Source: Halorubrum trapanicum
GTDB lineage: Archaea > Halobacteriota > Halobacteria > Halobacteriales > Haloferacaceae
Direction: 5' to 3'
NCBI RefSeq assembly: GCF_017873555.1
Contig: NZ_JAGGKE010000005.1
Span: 1-64,000, forward strand
Length of the DNA: 64,000 nt
This document shows positions 43,604-52,929 of this stretch, piece by piece. A program made the translations under genes and the position numbers. The notes under the pieces were generated by a model, which did no database searches, had not been told where the DNA came from, and saw nothing but the letters and a program-made list of their open reading frames with translations. Within the stretch, counting starts at the first letter, position 1. Every line of letters begins with the position of its first letter.

Positions 43604-44938
43604 TCATCCCTCAGCGCCGAGCCGGCCGACGACTCCCGCACCGGGCGAGATCGACCGGACCGCCGGCAGCAGCGCGAGCGCGATTGCCAGCTCCAGCCCG
43701 CCGACCGCGAGGAACGCGGGCGTGTAGCCGAACGCGTCCGTGGCGTTCCCGCCGATGAGGAAGCCCGCGAGGAAGCCGAGCGAGCCGAACACGTTGAACA
43801 GCCCCATCGCCGCGCCGCGCACCTCCGGCTCGACCAGGTCGGTGACGAGCGCCATCGTCGCCGGCGCCATCAGCGCGCCGCAGACGCCGACAAGCACCAT
43901 CAGCGCCGCGGCGATCGGGTACGCCGGCGCGACGCCGACGCCGATCGTGACGACGCCGTACGCGAGCGACCCGGCCACCACGGGGAGGAAGCGACCGATC
44001 CGGTCCGAGAGCGCGCCGAGCGGCGACTGGAGGAGCGCGAAGGGGACGAAAAAGAGCGCGAGCGTCGCGCCCGCGCCGGCCGCCGAGAGACCGAACGTCG
44101 CCGGGTCCTGGAAGTAGTACACGCCGACGAGCGCGAAGAAGCCCGCGGTGAGTCGGTCGACGAAGCCGAACGCGAGCGGCACGAGGAGACCGGGCGTCGT
44201 CCGCGCGCGGGCGAGGACGTCGCGGAAGCCGACGTCGTCGGTCGCCGCGGGGTCGACTCCGTCCGTCTTTGAGGCCGTCGCGGCCCGGTCGTCGACGGTC
44301 GCCGCGAGCAGCCCAGCCGCGGCCAGCACGACCGCGCCGGCGTACACCGGGTACAGCGCGCCGAGGTCGGCGAGCGAGCCGCCGACGACGGAGCCGACCG
44401 CCGCGCCGAGACCGATCGCGAGTCCCGCGGTCCCCATGTTGCGGCCGTTGCCGCCGCGTAAGTCCATCAGCAGGGTGATCGAGAGCGAGAACGCGCCGAT
44501 GGTGAGCGCGCCGCCCACGACCCTGACGAGGAGCGCGACCTCGAAGCCGAGTCCGAGCCCCGGCAGCGACGCCAGCGCGACGTAGGAGGCCGCGCCGCCG
44601 AGCGCGCCGACGACGATGAGGGGGATCCGCGTTCCGAGCGCGTCCGAGACCGCGCCCCAGACGACCGCAAACGTCACGAACGCGCCGAACTCCGCGACGA
44701 GGAACCACATCCCGGCGTCGATGCCGGCGGGCGCGCCGAGCGCGACGACGAGGTCGGGAACGCCCGGGTAGAGGAGGACCTGCGAGATCAGCACCGCGAG
44801 GACGACGCCCCCGAGCCGGCGGCGGTCGCCGGCGTCGGTCTCGACCGCGGGAGACGGGTCGCCGGCGACCGAGGCGTCGACGCCGGCGGGGCCGTCGGCT
44901 TCGGCGGAGGGATCGGCGGACTGGTCGGCGTCGCTCAT
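43604..44938 (-). CDS. Major facilitator superfamily transporter
   Basis: This 444-residue protein has an acidic N-terminal extension (about 45 residues) and then 12 hydrophobic helices in two halves. The first half has AVVWGAVSDALGTRIPLIVVGALGG and the second LLQSPLGALSDRIGRFLPVVAGSL, both matching the MFS GxxxDRxGRR loop motif. The TATA-like TTTATAAG at 44942-44949 is only a few bases before the ATG, too close to be its own promoter in the usual spacing. Substrate is unknown; a drug-type exporter is likely. Confidence 0.92.
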   Translation of the reverse strand: MSDADQSADPSAEADGPAGVDASVAGDPSPAVETDAGDRRRLGGVVLAVLISQVLLYPGVPDLVVALGAPAGIDAGMWFLVAEFGAFVTFAVVWGAVSDALGTRIPLIVVGALGGAASYVALASLPGLGLGFEVALLVRVVGGALTIGAFSLSITLLMDLRGGNGRNMGTAGLAIGLGAAVGSVVGGSLADLGALYPVYAGAVVLAAAGLLAATVDDRAATASKTDGVDPAATDDVGFRDVLARARTTPGLLVPLAFGFVDRLTAGFFALVGVYYFQDPATFGLSAAGAGATLALFFVPFALLQSPLGALSDRIGRFLPVVAGSLAYGVVTIGVGVAPAYPIAAALMVLVGVCGALMAPATMALVTDLVEPEVRGAAMGLFNVFGSLGFLAGFLIGGNATDAFGYTPAFLAVGGLELAIALALLPAVRSISPGAGVVGRLGAEG

Positions 44939-45050
44939 CTACTTATAAAACGGGGCGAACGGCCAAAAGACCGACGTTCCGAGAAGACACGTTCGGCGAC
45001 CGGTGCGACGCCGCACTCGTCTCCGCTCCAGCCGGTTCTCGTCGCGCGCG

Positions 45051-45713
45051 TCAGAGTTCGGCGTCGATCGCCGACGCGACCGTCTCGGCGGCGTACCCGC
45101 CCTCCACCGGGCTCCCGTTCACGAAGATGGTCGGCGTCCCGGAGACGCCCATCGACTCGCCCTCGGACTTGTCGCTCTGGGTGGCCTCCTCGTACGCGGT
45201 GAACTCCGCGTCGGAGAGGACCGCGCAGGGGTCGGCGCCCGCGGTCTCAGCGGCCGCACCGAGCGCCTCGCCGCTGTAGTTCCCCTGGGACTCGTAGGCG
45301 GCAGAGGCGAACTCGAAGAACGCCTCGTCGCCGTGGCGGGCCCCCACGCCGCGGGCCGCGCTGGCGACCGGGACCGCCCACGTCTCGTTGACCGGGATCG
45401 GGAAGTCCCAGTGCTCGTAGTGGACGTCGCCGGTGTCGACGTACTCCTCGCGGATCGTCGGGAAGTGGTCGAGCGTGTAGCTCGCGCAGTGACCGCAGGT
45501 GAAGTCCTCGAACGCCCGAACGGTCACGTCGGCGTCCGGGTTCCCGAGCGTCGGTCGGTAGTCGAGGTTCGGATCCGTCGGCTCCGTCAAGTCGCAGCCG
45601 TACTCGCCGGTGTCGATCCCGCCGCCCCCGCCGCCACCACCGAGGCAACCGGCGACGCCGACGACGCCGACCGTCGCTCCGGCCGCGAGCAGGGACCGCC
45701 GCGTGCGTTCCAT
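45051..45713 (-). CDS. Tat-exported DsbA-like thioredoxin-fold lipoprotein
   Basis: This 220-residue protein has the twin-arginine signal ERTRRSLLAAGATVGVVGVAGC, with lipobox VAGC followed by a Gly run. The mature part is a DsbA-like thioredoxin fold with a CGHC active site (DFTCGHCASY) and the cis-proline loop in GVSGTPTIFVNG. It should form or rearrange disulphides in exported proteins. ATG 45713 is chosen because the signal peptide begins there. It is divergent from the next gene. Confidence 0.93.
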   Translation of the reverse strand: MERTRRSLLAAGATVGVVGVAGCLGGGGGGGGIDTGEYGCDLTEPTDPNLDYRPTLGNPDADVTVRAFEDFTCGHCASYTLDHFPTIREEYVDTGDVHYEHWDFPIPVNETWAVPVASAARGVGARHGDEAFFEFASAAYESQGNYSGEALGAAAETAGADPCAVLSDAEFTAYEEATQSDKSEGESMGVSGTPTIFVNGSPVEGGYAAETVASAIDAEL

Positions 45714-45853
45714 ATCCGCCGGTGAGAGCGGGACGCACTTAACCACACCGTGAAGAGCGGAACCGGTTCGACGCGGAGCGGGGACCGCCGACCGCGCGGT
45801 CGGCGACGGCCCCGCTCCCGAACGCTTTTGCCGCCGCCTGTCGACCCCCACGT

Positions 45854-46216
45854 ATGAGCGACTGGGACCTCGACCTGCGGGACGCCGAGGCGAAGATGGA
45901 CGAGGCGTTCGCCGCCGCCGGCGACGTCGTCCTCGGCGTCTTGGACGGCACCACCGACCCGGAGGAGTGGGTCCGCAGCGTCGACTACGGGAACACGCTG
46001 GTGTTGTCGATCGAGGGGGACCTCAACGAACTCGCCGCCCCCTTCGCGCGCGACGTGAAGGACATGGACGGCGAGCTGATGCACTTCCGCGGCTTCCTCG
46101 TCGTCACCCCGCCGGGCGTGAGCATCGACACCGACCGGCTGAGCGACTCCGGCGTCGACGAAGAGGAGAGCGTCGAGGCGGACGAGTCCGAGGAGAACAG
46201 CGCTGGAGAGGACTGA
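45854..46216 (+). CDS. Hypothetical acidic cytoplasmic protein
   Basis: This 120-residue protein (MSDWDLDLRDAEAKMDEAFAAAGD) has no membrane segment, no metal motif and a very acidic end. It is well within halophile codon use and is preceded by a CGCTTTTGC promoter-like stretch about 30 bases upstream. It overlaps no other gene. I do not recognise a function. Confidence 0.8.
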   Translation: MSDWDLDLRDAEAKMDEAFAAAGDVVLGVLDGTTDPEEWVRSVDYGNTLVLSIEGDLNELAAPFARDVKDMDGELMHFRGFLVVTPPGVSIDTDRLSDSGVDEEESVEADESEENSAGED

Positions 46217-46227
46217 GGCGTTCCCTT

Positions 46228-47847
46228 CTATCCTTCGCCGACCATCCGGTCTTCCTCGTCCCACTCGCGCTCGCGCAGCTCGTACTTCTGGATCTTCCCG
46301 GTCGCGGTCGTCGGGAGTTCATCGACGAACTCCACCTCGCCGGGTGTCTTGTAGTCGGCCACGCGCTCGCGGACGAACGCCTTGAGCTCCTCGGGCGTCG
46401 CGCCCGCGTCGTCCGGGTCGCCGCGCTCGGGGACGACGAACGCCTTCGGGGTCTCGCCCCACCGCTCGTCAGGGGCGGGGATGACGGCGACGTCGGAGAC
46501 GACCTCGTGCTCGAAGAGGGTGTCCTCCAGTTCGATCGAGGAGATGTTCTCGCCGCCGGAGATGATGATGTCCTTCTTGCGGTCCTGGATCGAGACGAAG
46601 CCGTCCTCGTCGACGACGGCCAGGTCGCCCATGTGGTAGTACCCCTCCAGCCGCTCCGAGAACGCCGCCTCGGTGGCCTCGGGCTTGTTCCAGTAGCGGT
46701 CCATCACCTGGTTGCCGCGGACGACGATCTCGCCGATCGTCTCGCCGTCGGCGGCCACGTCCTCCCCGTTCTCGTCGACGACGCGCACGTCGGTGCCGAG
46801 GTAGCCGATCCCCTGCGTCTTCTTCACCGCGAACCGGTCGTCGGAATCGGCGTCGAAGTGGCGCTTCGCGTCCGAGGTGGTGATCAGCGGGCCGGTCTCG
46901 GTCGCGCCGTACACGTGTTTGAGCTCCCAGCCGAACTCCGCTTCGACGGTGCGGATCGTCGCCTCCGGCGGCGCCGCGCCCGCGGTAGCGACCCGGACGT
47001 CGTTGTCGCCGGTCGTCTCGCCGCCGTGTTCGGCGTAGTGGTCGCCGAGCATGTTGAGCACGGTCGGCGCCGCACAGAAGTACGACACGTCCTCCTCGCG
47101 GACCCGGTCGAACGTCTCGGCGACGTCGACCCCGCGGGTACAGACGTGGCGGGCGCCCGCGCCGGTGATCGCGTAGATGTGCCCCCAGCCGTTGACGTGG
47201 AACATCGGCAGCGTCCAGAGGTACACGTCGTCGTCGACGATCTCCTGGTGGATCGAGATGAGATAGGCGTGGAGCGTCTCGGCGCGGTGGGTGCGACAGA
47301 CCCCCTTCGGGTCGCCGGTGGTCCCGGAGGTGTAGTTGATCGTGATCACGTCGTCCTCGTCCATCTCCGGGCGCTCGTAGGCGTCGGGGTCCGCGTCGTC
47401 GAGCGCGGCGTCGAACGACTCCCAGTCGCCCTCGACCGCGTCCGCGTCGTTGGTGAGGAACGTCTCGGTGGGCACCTCCTCGCGGACCGCCTCGACGTTC
47501 GCGGCGTACTCGGCGTCGGCGTAGATGGCGTCGACCCCGGCGTCCGAGAGCATGTACGAGAAGTCGTCAGGCGTGAGCCGGTAGTTCAGCGGCGTGTGGA
47601 CCGCACCGACCTGCATCGCGCCGTAGGCGGCCTCCAGATGGTAGTGCGTGTTCGGGTCCAACACCGCGACCCGGTCGCCCTTCTCGATACCCCGCGCCTG
47701 AAGCGCGGCGGAGAAGCGGTCGGCGCGCTCGCCCAGCTCCGCGTACGTGTATCGCGTCCCGTCGACGGCGAGGACGGCCTCCTCGTCGGCGTAGTGTCGG
47801 CGCGCCCGGTCTAAGAAGTCCGTGGTTAACAGCGGCTTGTGCATCAT
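46228..47847 (-). CDS. Acyl-CoA synthetase (AMP-forming)
   Basis: This 539-residue enzyme activates a carboxylic acid with ATP and joins it to CoA. It has the AMP-binding motif ITINYTSGTTGDPKGV near residue 155, HVYGATETGP near 300, the YYHMGDLAVVDEDGF hinge, and the C-terminal catalytic lysine in TTATGKIQKYELRE. The sequence is like medium/long-chain fatty acyl ligases. The acyl-CoA dehydrogenase gene elsewhere in the window could use its product. The start is one of two adjacent Met codons (47847 or 47844). Confidence 0.95.
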   Translation of the reverse strand: MMHKPLLTTDFLDRARRHYADEEAVLAVDGTRYTYAELGERADRFSAALQARGIEKGDRVAVLDPNTHYHLEAAYGAMQVGAVHTPLNYRLTPDDFSYMLSDAGVDAIYADAEYAANVEAVREEVPTETFLTNDADAVEGDWESFDAALDDADPDAYERPEMDEDDVITINYTSGTTGDPKGVCRTHRAETLHAYLISIHQEIVDDDVYLWTLPMFHVNGWGHIYAITGAGARHVCTRGVDVAETFDRVREEDVSYFCAAPTVLNMLGDHYAEHGGETTGDNDVRVATAGAAPPEATIRTVEAEFGWELKHVYGATETGPLITTSDAKRHFDADSDDRFAVKKTQGIGYLGTDVRVVDENGEDVAADGETIGEIVVRGNQVMDRYWNKPEATEAAFSERLEGYYHMGDLAVVDEDGFVSIQDRKKDIIISGGENISSIELEDTLFEHEVVSDVAVIPAPDERWGETPKAFVVPERGDPDDAGATPEELKAFVRERVADYKTPGEVEFVDELPTTATGKIQKYELREREWDEEDRMVGEG

Positions 47848-47943
47848 CTATCACTATCGATGATGGGTAAAATCGTTTGCGGCCGACGCAAGGGGCGGAC
47901 GGTCGCGGGAGTCTTTTCACGATCGCCCTCGGAGAGGTGGAAA

Positions 47944-48183
47944 ATGAGCGACGAGTCCGGGGGGTCGGCGTTCTCAGAGGGGTACGTGATCCCGATCGCG
48001 GGGCTGGTGGCGTTCGTGTTCGCGCTGATGGCGGGGTTGACCGCGCAGCGGGCGCTCTCGGGCGACCCGGCTGACGTCGGGGTGACGGTCGGCTTCGCCG
48101 CCGTCGCGGTCCTCGCGTTGCGGATACGGATCAAGGCCGTCGCTGCGAGGTCGGAACACGACGAGGGCGCGAGCGAGGAGTGA
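47944..48183 (+). CDS. Small two-helix membrane protein
   Basis: This 79-residue protein begins MSDESGGSAFSEGYVIPIAGLV and has two hydrophobic helices (about 14-33 and 44-60) with a charged end. ATG 47944 is chosen because upstream codons of the longer frame are Arg-rich and unlike coding sequence. It is divergent from the synthetase gene. Function unknown. Confidence 0.75.
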   Translation: MSDESGGSAFSEGYVIPIAGLVAFVFALMAGLTAQRALSGDPADVGVTVGFAAVAVLALRIRIKAVAARSEHDEGASEE

Positions 48184-48324
48184 TCTCCCGATTCGGGACG
48201 TCAACGCGAAGGGCCGATTCGGGACGCCGACACAGGGGGATGGAACCGCCGCGGACGCGTGGACGAATCGCACACCGGCGGCGGGATCAGAACCCTTAAC
48301 AGTCGCACGCGATTTTGTGACGAT

Positions 48325-48399
48325 AGCGGGATGGGATAGCCAGGAGATTCCGCCGGGCTCATAACCCGGAGATCGGTAGTTCAAATCTACCTCCCGCTA
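48325..48399 (+). tRNA. Initiator tRNA-Met (CAT)
   Basis: A 75-base cloverleaf: acceptor AGCGGGA pairs with TCCCGCT, with discriminator A at 48399. The anticodon CAT is at 48360-48362 in GGGCTCATAACCC, and three G-C pairs at the base of the anticodon stem (GGG and CCC), together with the A1-U72 pair, identify it as the initiator rather than the elongator or Ile2 tRNA. There is no intron. A second, altered copy of its 3' end occurs at 48512-48533. Confidence 0.95.
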
Positions 48400-48471
48400 T
48401 CTTTTGTCGACGACAGTGAACGGCGAACGTAGCGAGGCGTGAACGGCGTCGTCGACGAGATAGCCCCGGAG

Positions 48472-48533
48472 GAGATTTGAACCAGGGAACGGAGCAGCGC
48501 GGAGTGACCGTGGTTCAAATCTCCCTCCCGCTA
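48472..48533. repeat. T-arm-like inverted repeat and partial tRNA 3' end copy
   Basis: GAGATTTGAACCA (48472-48484) and TGGTTCAAATCTC (48511-48523) are exact reverse complements. The right half continues CCTCCCGCTA, matching the 3' end of the initiator tRNA except for two bases. The left 17 bases are identical to 29906-29922 next to tRNA-Trp. This looks like the scar of past integration events. Confidence 0.6.
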
Positions 48534-48633
48534 CGTCTGGCAGACCGCTACTCTCCCAGCACCGCCTTTACTTTCCGGAGCCGCCGCCACCGAACCCGGA
48601 AGCGATTTCCGTCGCGCTGTCGTTTCCTCGCGT

Positions 48634-49245
48634 ATGGATTACGAATCGAGCCTCGACCGCGCGATGGAGGAGGTGCCAGATCTGGGCGGCTCCGACGAGC
48701 GGCTGTCGGTTCCGGACCCGGAATGGCAGAAGGACGGGGCGTTCACGCGCCTGACGAACCTCTCCGCGATCGCCGACGCCTTGAGCCGCGACCCCGAACA
48801 CGTCCACTCGAAGATCCAACAGGAGCTCGGCACGGCCGGCCAGTACGAGGACGGCCGCGCGCGCTACAGCGGGAACTTCCGCGAGCGCGACTTCCAGGCC
48901 GCGATCGACTCGTACATCGAGTCGTTCGTCACCTGCTCGGAGTGCGGTCTCCCCGACACGCGACTGGAGACCGAGAACCGGACGCCGATGCTCCGCTGTG
49001 AGGCCTGCGGGGCGTTCCGACCCGTCGCCAAGCAGAACACCTCCAACACTCAGCGGCAGGAGGATGCCGTCGAGTCGGGCAACACGTACGAGCTCGAAAT
49101 CGTCGGTACCGGCCGCAAGGGCGACGGCGTCGCCGAGCGCGGCGAGTACACCATTTTCGTCCCCGGCGCACAGGAGGGCGAGACCGTGACGGCCTACATC
49201 AAGAACGTCTCCGGTAACCTCGCGTTCGCCCGCCGCGAGAACTGA
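48634..49245 (+). CDS. Translation initiation factor aIF2 subunit beta with TRAM domain
   Basis: This 203-residue protein has an N-terminal short helix, an alpha/beta core (residues 35-95), a zinc ribbon (CSECGLPD...LRCEACGAF, about 100-130) and a C-terminal TRAM domain (about 145-200, TYELEIVGTGRKGDGVAERGEYTIFVPGAQEGETVTAYI). aIF2 beta belongs to the complex that delivers Met-tRNAi to the ribosome. TRAM domains bind RNA; the fusion is usual in haloarchaea. It lies 235 bases downstream of the initiator tRNA gene, its functional partner. Confidence 0.93.
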   Translation: MDYESSLDRAMEEVPDLGGSDERLSVPDPEWQKDGAFTRLTNLSAIADALSRDPEHVHSKIQQELGTAGQYEDGRARYSGNFRERDFQAAIDSYIESFVTCSECGLPDTRLETENRTPMLRCEACGAFRPVAKQNTSNTQRQEDAVESGNTYELEIVGTGRKGDGVAERGEYTIFVPGAQEGETVTAYIKNVSGNLAFARREN

Positions 49246-49329
49246 TCCGGGCGAAGCGACCCCCGACGCCGGCACCGGAGGCGTTCCGCTACCCGACCGT
49301 TTATCGGCGCGTTCGCACATCGGTGAGGT

Positions 49330-50505
49330 ATGGCCACACGACTTCCCGAGTCGGCCTTCGAGGACCGGCTCGCCGCGGTCCGCGACCGACTCGCAGAGAC
49401 CGACGCCGACGCCGCGACGTGGGTCGGCGCGACGTCTATCGAATACCTCACCGGCTTCCATCACATCCAGACGGAGCGCCCGGTCGCCCTCGCGGTCACC
49501 GACGACCGCGTCGAGATCACCGTCCCGAGACTGGAGGTCGAGCGCGTCTCGCCGAACCCGCGGATCGACGCCGTCCACGACTACTTCGATTACCCCGGGG
49601 GCGAGCCGGTCGCGGTCGCCGTCGAGATGCTCGACGGTCTCGGTGCCGACGCGATCGCCGCCGACGCCGACGGCCCGCCGGGCGTGATGGGGTACGAAGG
49701 CCCCGCGTTCTCCGAGTCCCTCGACGTCGAGACGCAGTCGTGGGTCGACCGGATGCGCTGGGCGAAGTCCGACGCGGAGGTCGATCTGATCCGCGAGTCC
49801 GCGAAGTGGGCGAACCTCGGCCATCGCTACCTCGCCGACTTCTCCGAGCCGGGCGCGCACCCGGCCACCGTCTCGCAGCGCGCGTCGACGGAGGCGTCCC
49901 GCGCCATGCTCGACACGCTGGGTGACGCCTACAGCGTCCGCGTCCGCGGCGACGGCCCGGTCCACGCCGGCTACATCTCCGGCGAGGAGACCGCGCTCCC
50001 GCACGGCCACACCCCGAACGAGCGGCTCTCCGAGGGCGACGTGCTGGTCACCGGCGCGACCGCGAACGTCGACGGCTACCGCTCGGAGCTGGAGCGGACG
50101 ATGTTCGTCGGCGACTACTCCGACGAGCAGGCGCACTACTTCGAGCTCATGCTGGAGGCGCAGACGCTCGCGATCGACGCGCTCGGGCCGGGCGTGCCGG
50201 TCGCCGAGGTCGACCGCGTCGTCTGGGAGTACTTCGAAGAGCAGGGCGTGACCGACCTCGCACAGCACCACGTCGGCCACAACATCGGTCTCGGCGGCCA
50301 CGAGCCGCCGTACATCGACCGCGGCTGGGGCGAGCGCTACGAGGGCGACGACGCCGTGATGGCGCCCGGCCACGTGTACACGATCGAACCCGGACTCTAC
50401 ACCGACGAGTACGGCTACCGCCACTCGGACACGGTGGCGATCACCGAGTCGGGGACGGAGCGGCTCACGAACTTCCCGCGAGACATCGATTCGAACGTCG
50501 TATAG
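49330..50505 (+). CDS. M24 family peptidase homologue (Xaa-Pro type)
   Basis: This 391-residue protein has a creatinase N-terminal domain (residues 1-125) and a pita-bread fold C-terminal domain. Two conserved residues remain, H in HHVGHNIGLGGHE and E in YTIEPGLY. The first metal aspartate appears replaced by Gly in VTGATANVDG, the second is Glu in YRSELERT, and the final glutamate appears altered in RHSDTVAI. It may therefore be a metal-free creatinase-type hydrolase rather than an aminopeptidase. The zinc or manganese role is doubtful. Confidence 0.88.
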   Translation: MATRLPESAFEDRLAAVRDRLAETDADAATWVGATSIEYLTGFHHIQTERPVALAVTDDRVEITVPRLEVERVSPNPRIDAVHDYFDYPGGEPVAVAVEMLDGLGADAIAADADGPPGVMGYEGPAFSESLDVETQSWVDRMRWAKSDAEVDLIRESAKWANLGHRYLADFSEPGAHPATVSQRASTEASRAMLDTLGDAYSVRVRGDGPVHAGYISGEETALPHGHTPNERLSEGDVLVTGATANVDGYRSELERTMFVGDYSDEQAHYFELMLEAQTLAIDALGPGVPVAEVDRVVWEYFEEQGVTDLAQHHVGHNIGLGGHEPPYIDRGWGERYEGDDAVMAPGHVYTIEPGLYTDEYGYRHSDTVAITESGTERLTNFPRDIDSNVV

Positions 50506-50535
50506 CGGGGGTGTCCGGGCAAATCTCGGTCGGCC

Positions 50536-52929
50536 TCACTCGCTCGCCGCCGGCGGCCGCGATTCGAACCGGTCGAGCGCGACCTCCAGCATGTCCGGAC
50601 TTACGGGCTGGTACTCCTCGCGCTCGTGTTCCGGGAAGTACTCCCGAACCCCGTTCCACGAGTCGCGGGCGTAGCGGGCGTCGAGCAGGACGCGGACGCC
50701 CCGCTCGTCCGGGCCGCGGATGACGCGGCCGACCGCCTGCCGGGCCTTCCGCACGGCGGGGACGGTGAGCGCCGTCTCGAATCCCGACTCGAACCGCCGG
50801 TCGTAGGCGGTGATCACCGCTCGCGTCTGCGGTCGCGCCGTGTTGATGATCGGGACGCCGCAGACGACCGCCGCCGAGAGGCGGTCGCCGCGGTAGTCGA
50901 CGCCCTCGGTGAGGGTCCCGCGGAGGCTCGTCACCAGCACCTTCCCGTCGCCGGCGAAGAAGTCGTCCTTCAGCGACTCCGTCTCGCGGTCGCCGGAGGA
51001 CTCGTCGAGGAGGACCGGCTTGTCGAGTCGCTCCGAGAGCGCCTCGGCCATCCACGTCGCCTCCGCGTAGCTCGGGGTGCCGACGAGGACGTTGCCCTCG
51101 CGGCGCGCGACAGCGGCCGTCGCGTCGAGGTGCGCGAGCCGGGTCGGGTTCTCCTCGCCCGGCGCGCCGCGGTTCTGGTGGGTGAACTTCGGCGCGTCGA
51201 CCGCGAGGCTGGCTCGGTTCTCCTCCGGGAAGGAGAGCCCGTACGTCCGCTCGACGACCGGACGGCCGCGCTCCGACAGGTGATCGAGTCCGGTCACCTC
51301 CCGGAACAGGTCCATCGGCTCCAGCGTCGCGCTCATGAGGACGCCGCCGCCGAACGACGCGAGCCGGTCGCCGATCGGCTCGCTCGGCAGGCAGTTGTGG
51401 AGCGCGAGCCGCGCGTTGTACGCCCGCCGCCACGAGTCCGGCGGCTCCGTCTCGTCGAACGTGCGTTCGAGCTCGATCGCGCGGAAGAAGTCCGTGTGGC
51501 CCTCGCGGTACCAGGCGTTGAGCGTCCGACCGACGCCGGGCGCGGCGCGCTGTTTGTCCTCGTCTTCGAGCGAGTCGAGGACGCGCTTGACGACCGCGCC
51601 GACCTGCTCGGCGCGCGCCCAGACGCGCTCGCCGTACCCCTCGTCGGCCGCCCACGCGGTGATTTCGTCTTCGCCCGGCTCCTCGGGGTCGCGGAGCGGG
51701 ATCTCGGTGTCGTCGAGGTCGCGCATCGACGCCCGCCAGTCGGGGCGCTCGCGGTCGAGGTGCGCGGTCACACGCCGGTCGAGCTCGCCGCGGAGGTCGG
51801 CGTAGAACTCCCGCACCGCCTCTATCTCTTCGACGGTCACGTCCGCGTCCTCCAGTTCGCCGCGGACGAGCGCGGCGTCGTCGGACTCCGCGCCCGCCGT
51901 CTCGAACGAGAGCGGCTGGACGACGCGGGTGAGCTCGTTCTCGGCGTCGCGGAGGCTCGCGTCCGCAACCGCGTCGCTCACGAGGTCCCGCACGCGCGGT
52001 TCGAGCATGTGCGCCTCGTCGCAGACGACGAACGTCGAGTCGTCCAGCAGCGCGCCGGTGAACGTCCCGGTCGTCACGGGGTCGAACGCGTGGTAGTAGT
52101 TGCCGATGACGACCTCGACCTCGGGCACGAGCGCGCCCATGATCGAGTGCGGACAGGAGCCGTGGCCCGCCGCGAGCCGCACCAGTTCGTCGGCGTCGAC
52201 GTGGCCGAGCTCCGTCACGTCGAACGGGACCGCCTCAGCGGGGTCGCCGTCGTCCGGGAGGTCGTCGAGGAACCCGGCGTAGAAGGGGCAGAATTCGACA
52301 TCGTCGTACTCCTCGGTGTCGGGGCGGTACGGGGTCGGCTCGCCGTCGACGGAGAGGTAGTCGGCGGCGGGGGAACCGCCCTCGTCGGACGCGTCGGCCG
52401 GCCCGGACGCCCCGCCCGCGGCGGCCCCGGAGTCCATCAGCCCGACCTGCTGGCTCCGCGCCTCGCTCACGAGGTTCGAGGTGGTCGTCGCCCCCCCGTC
52501 GCCGACGAGGTTGCGGGTGCGCTCGCGGAGCCCCTCGCAGCGCTCGTACACGTTCTCGCGGTCGATTCCGCCGCGGTTCTCGCGGGCGTACGGGCAGACG
52601 TCCGCCTTGCCGACGAGCGTGAGCCCCGAGACGGGGTCGTACCCCTTCGGGAGGTCGTCGTTTATCGTCCGCAGGTCCGTCTCGAACTGGCGGAGCTGCT
52701 GTTTGACGCTGGTGAGGACGAAGACGCGCTCGAAGTCGGAGTCCGGGTCGCGGACGCGGTCGAGTCCGGCGGTGAGCGCGAGCATCGTCTTCCCCGTCCC
52801 GCAGGCGCCCTCCAGCGCGAGGAAGCCGCCGTCCTCGGCGGCGTCGACGGCGGCGTCGATGCCGTCGGCCTGCTCGGGGTAAGGTTCCGGATGGCCGAAG
52901 AAGTCGGCCCACGGGGGCGAGTCGGTCAC
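50536..52929 (-). CDS. XPD/DinG-like ATP-dependent DNA helicase
   Basis: This 797-residue superfamily 2 helicase has motif I EGACGTGKT near residue 45, motif II VCDEAHML near 300 and the motif VI region QAVGRVIRGPDERG near 740. Four cysteines in the region between motifs I and II (ADVCPYA, YERCEGL, EFCPFYA, HGSCPHS) should bind a 4Fe-4S cluster, as in XPD, FancJ and DinG. It unwinds DNA 5'-3'. The spacing of the second and third Cys is widened by a Gly/Asp-rich insertion. It is convergent with the M24 gene. The exact repair or transcription role is uncertain. Confidence 0.93.
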   Translation of the reverse strand: MTDSPPWADFFGHPEPYPEQADGIDAAVDAAEDGGFLALEGACGTGKTMLALTAGLDRVRDPDSDFERVFVLTSVKQQLRQFETDLRTINDDLPKGYDPVSGLTLVGKADVCPYARENRGGIDRENVYERCEGLRERTRNLVGDGGATTTSNLVSEARSQQVGLMDSGAAAGGASGPADASDEGGSPAADYLSVDGEPTPYRPDTEEYDDVEFCPFYAGFLDDLPDDGDPAEAVPFDVTELGHVDADELVRLAAGHGSCPHSIMGALVPEVEVVIGNYYHAFDPVTTGTFTGALLDDSTFVVCDEAHMLEPRVRDLVSDAVADASLRDAENELTRVVQPLSFETAGAESDDAALVRGELEDADVTVEEIEAVREFYADLRGELDRRVTAHLDRERPDWRASMRDLDDTEIPLRDPEEPGEDEITAWAADEGYGERVWARAEQVGAVVKRVLDSLEDEDKQRAAPGVGRTLNAWYREGHTDFFRAIELERTFDETEPPDSWRRAYNARLALHNCLPSEPIGDRLASFGGGVLMSATLEPMDLFREVTGLDHLSERGRPVVERTYGLSFPEENRASLAVDAPKFTHQNRGAPGEENPTRLAHLDATAAVARREGNVLVGTPSYAEATWMAEALSERLDKPVLLDESSGDRETESLKDDFFAGDGKVLVTSLRGTLTEGVDYRGDRLSAAVVCGVPIINTARPQTRAVITAYDRRFESGFETALTVPAVRKARQAVGRVIRGPDERGVRVLLDARYARDSWNGVREYFPEHEREEYQPVSPDMLEVALDRFESRPPAASE

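Noticed and set aside
44942-44949. TATA box for the MFS gene
   Set aside because: It is only a few bases before the ATG; the expected distance is about 25 or more, and no later in-frame start is plausible.
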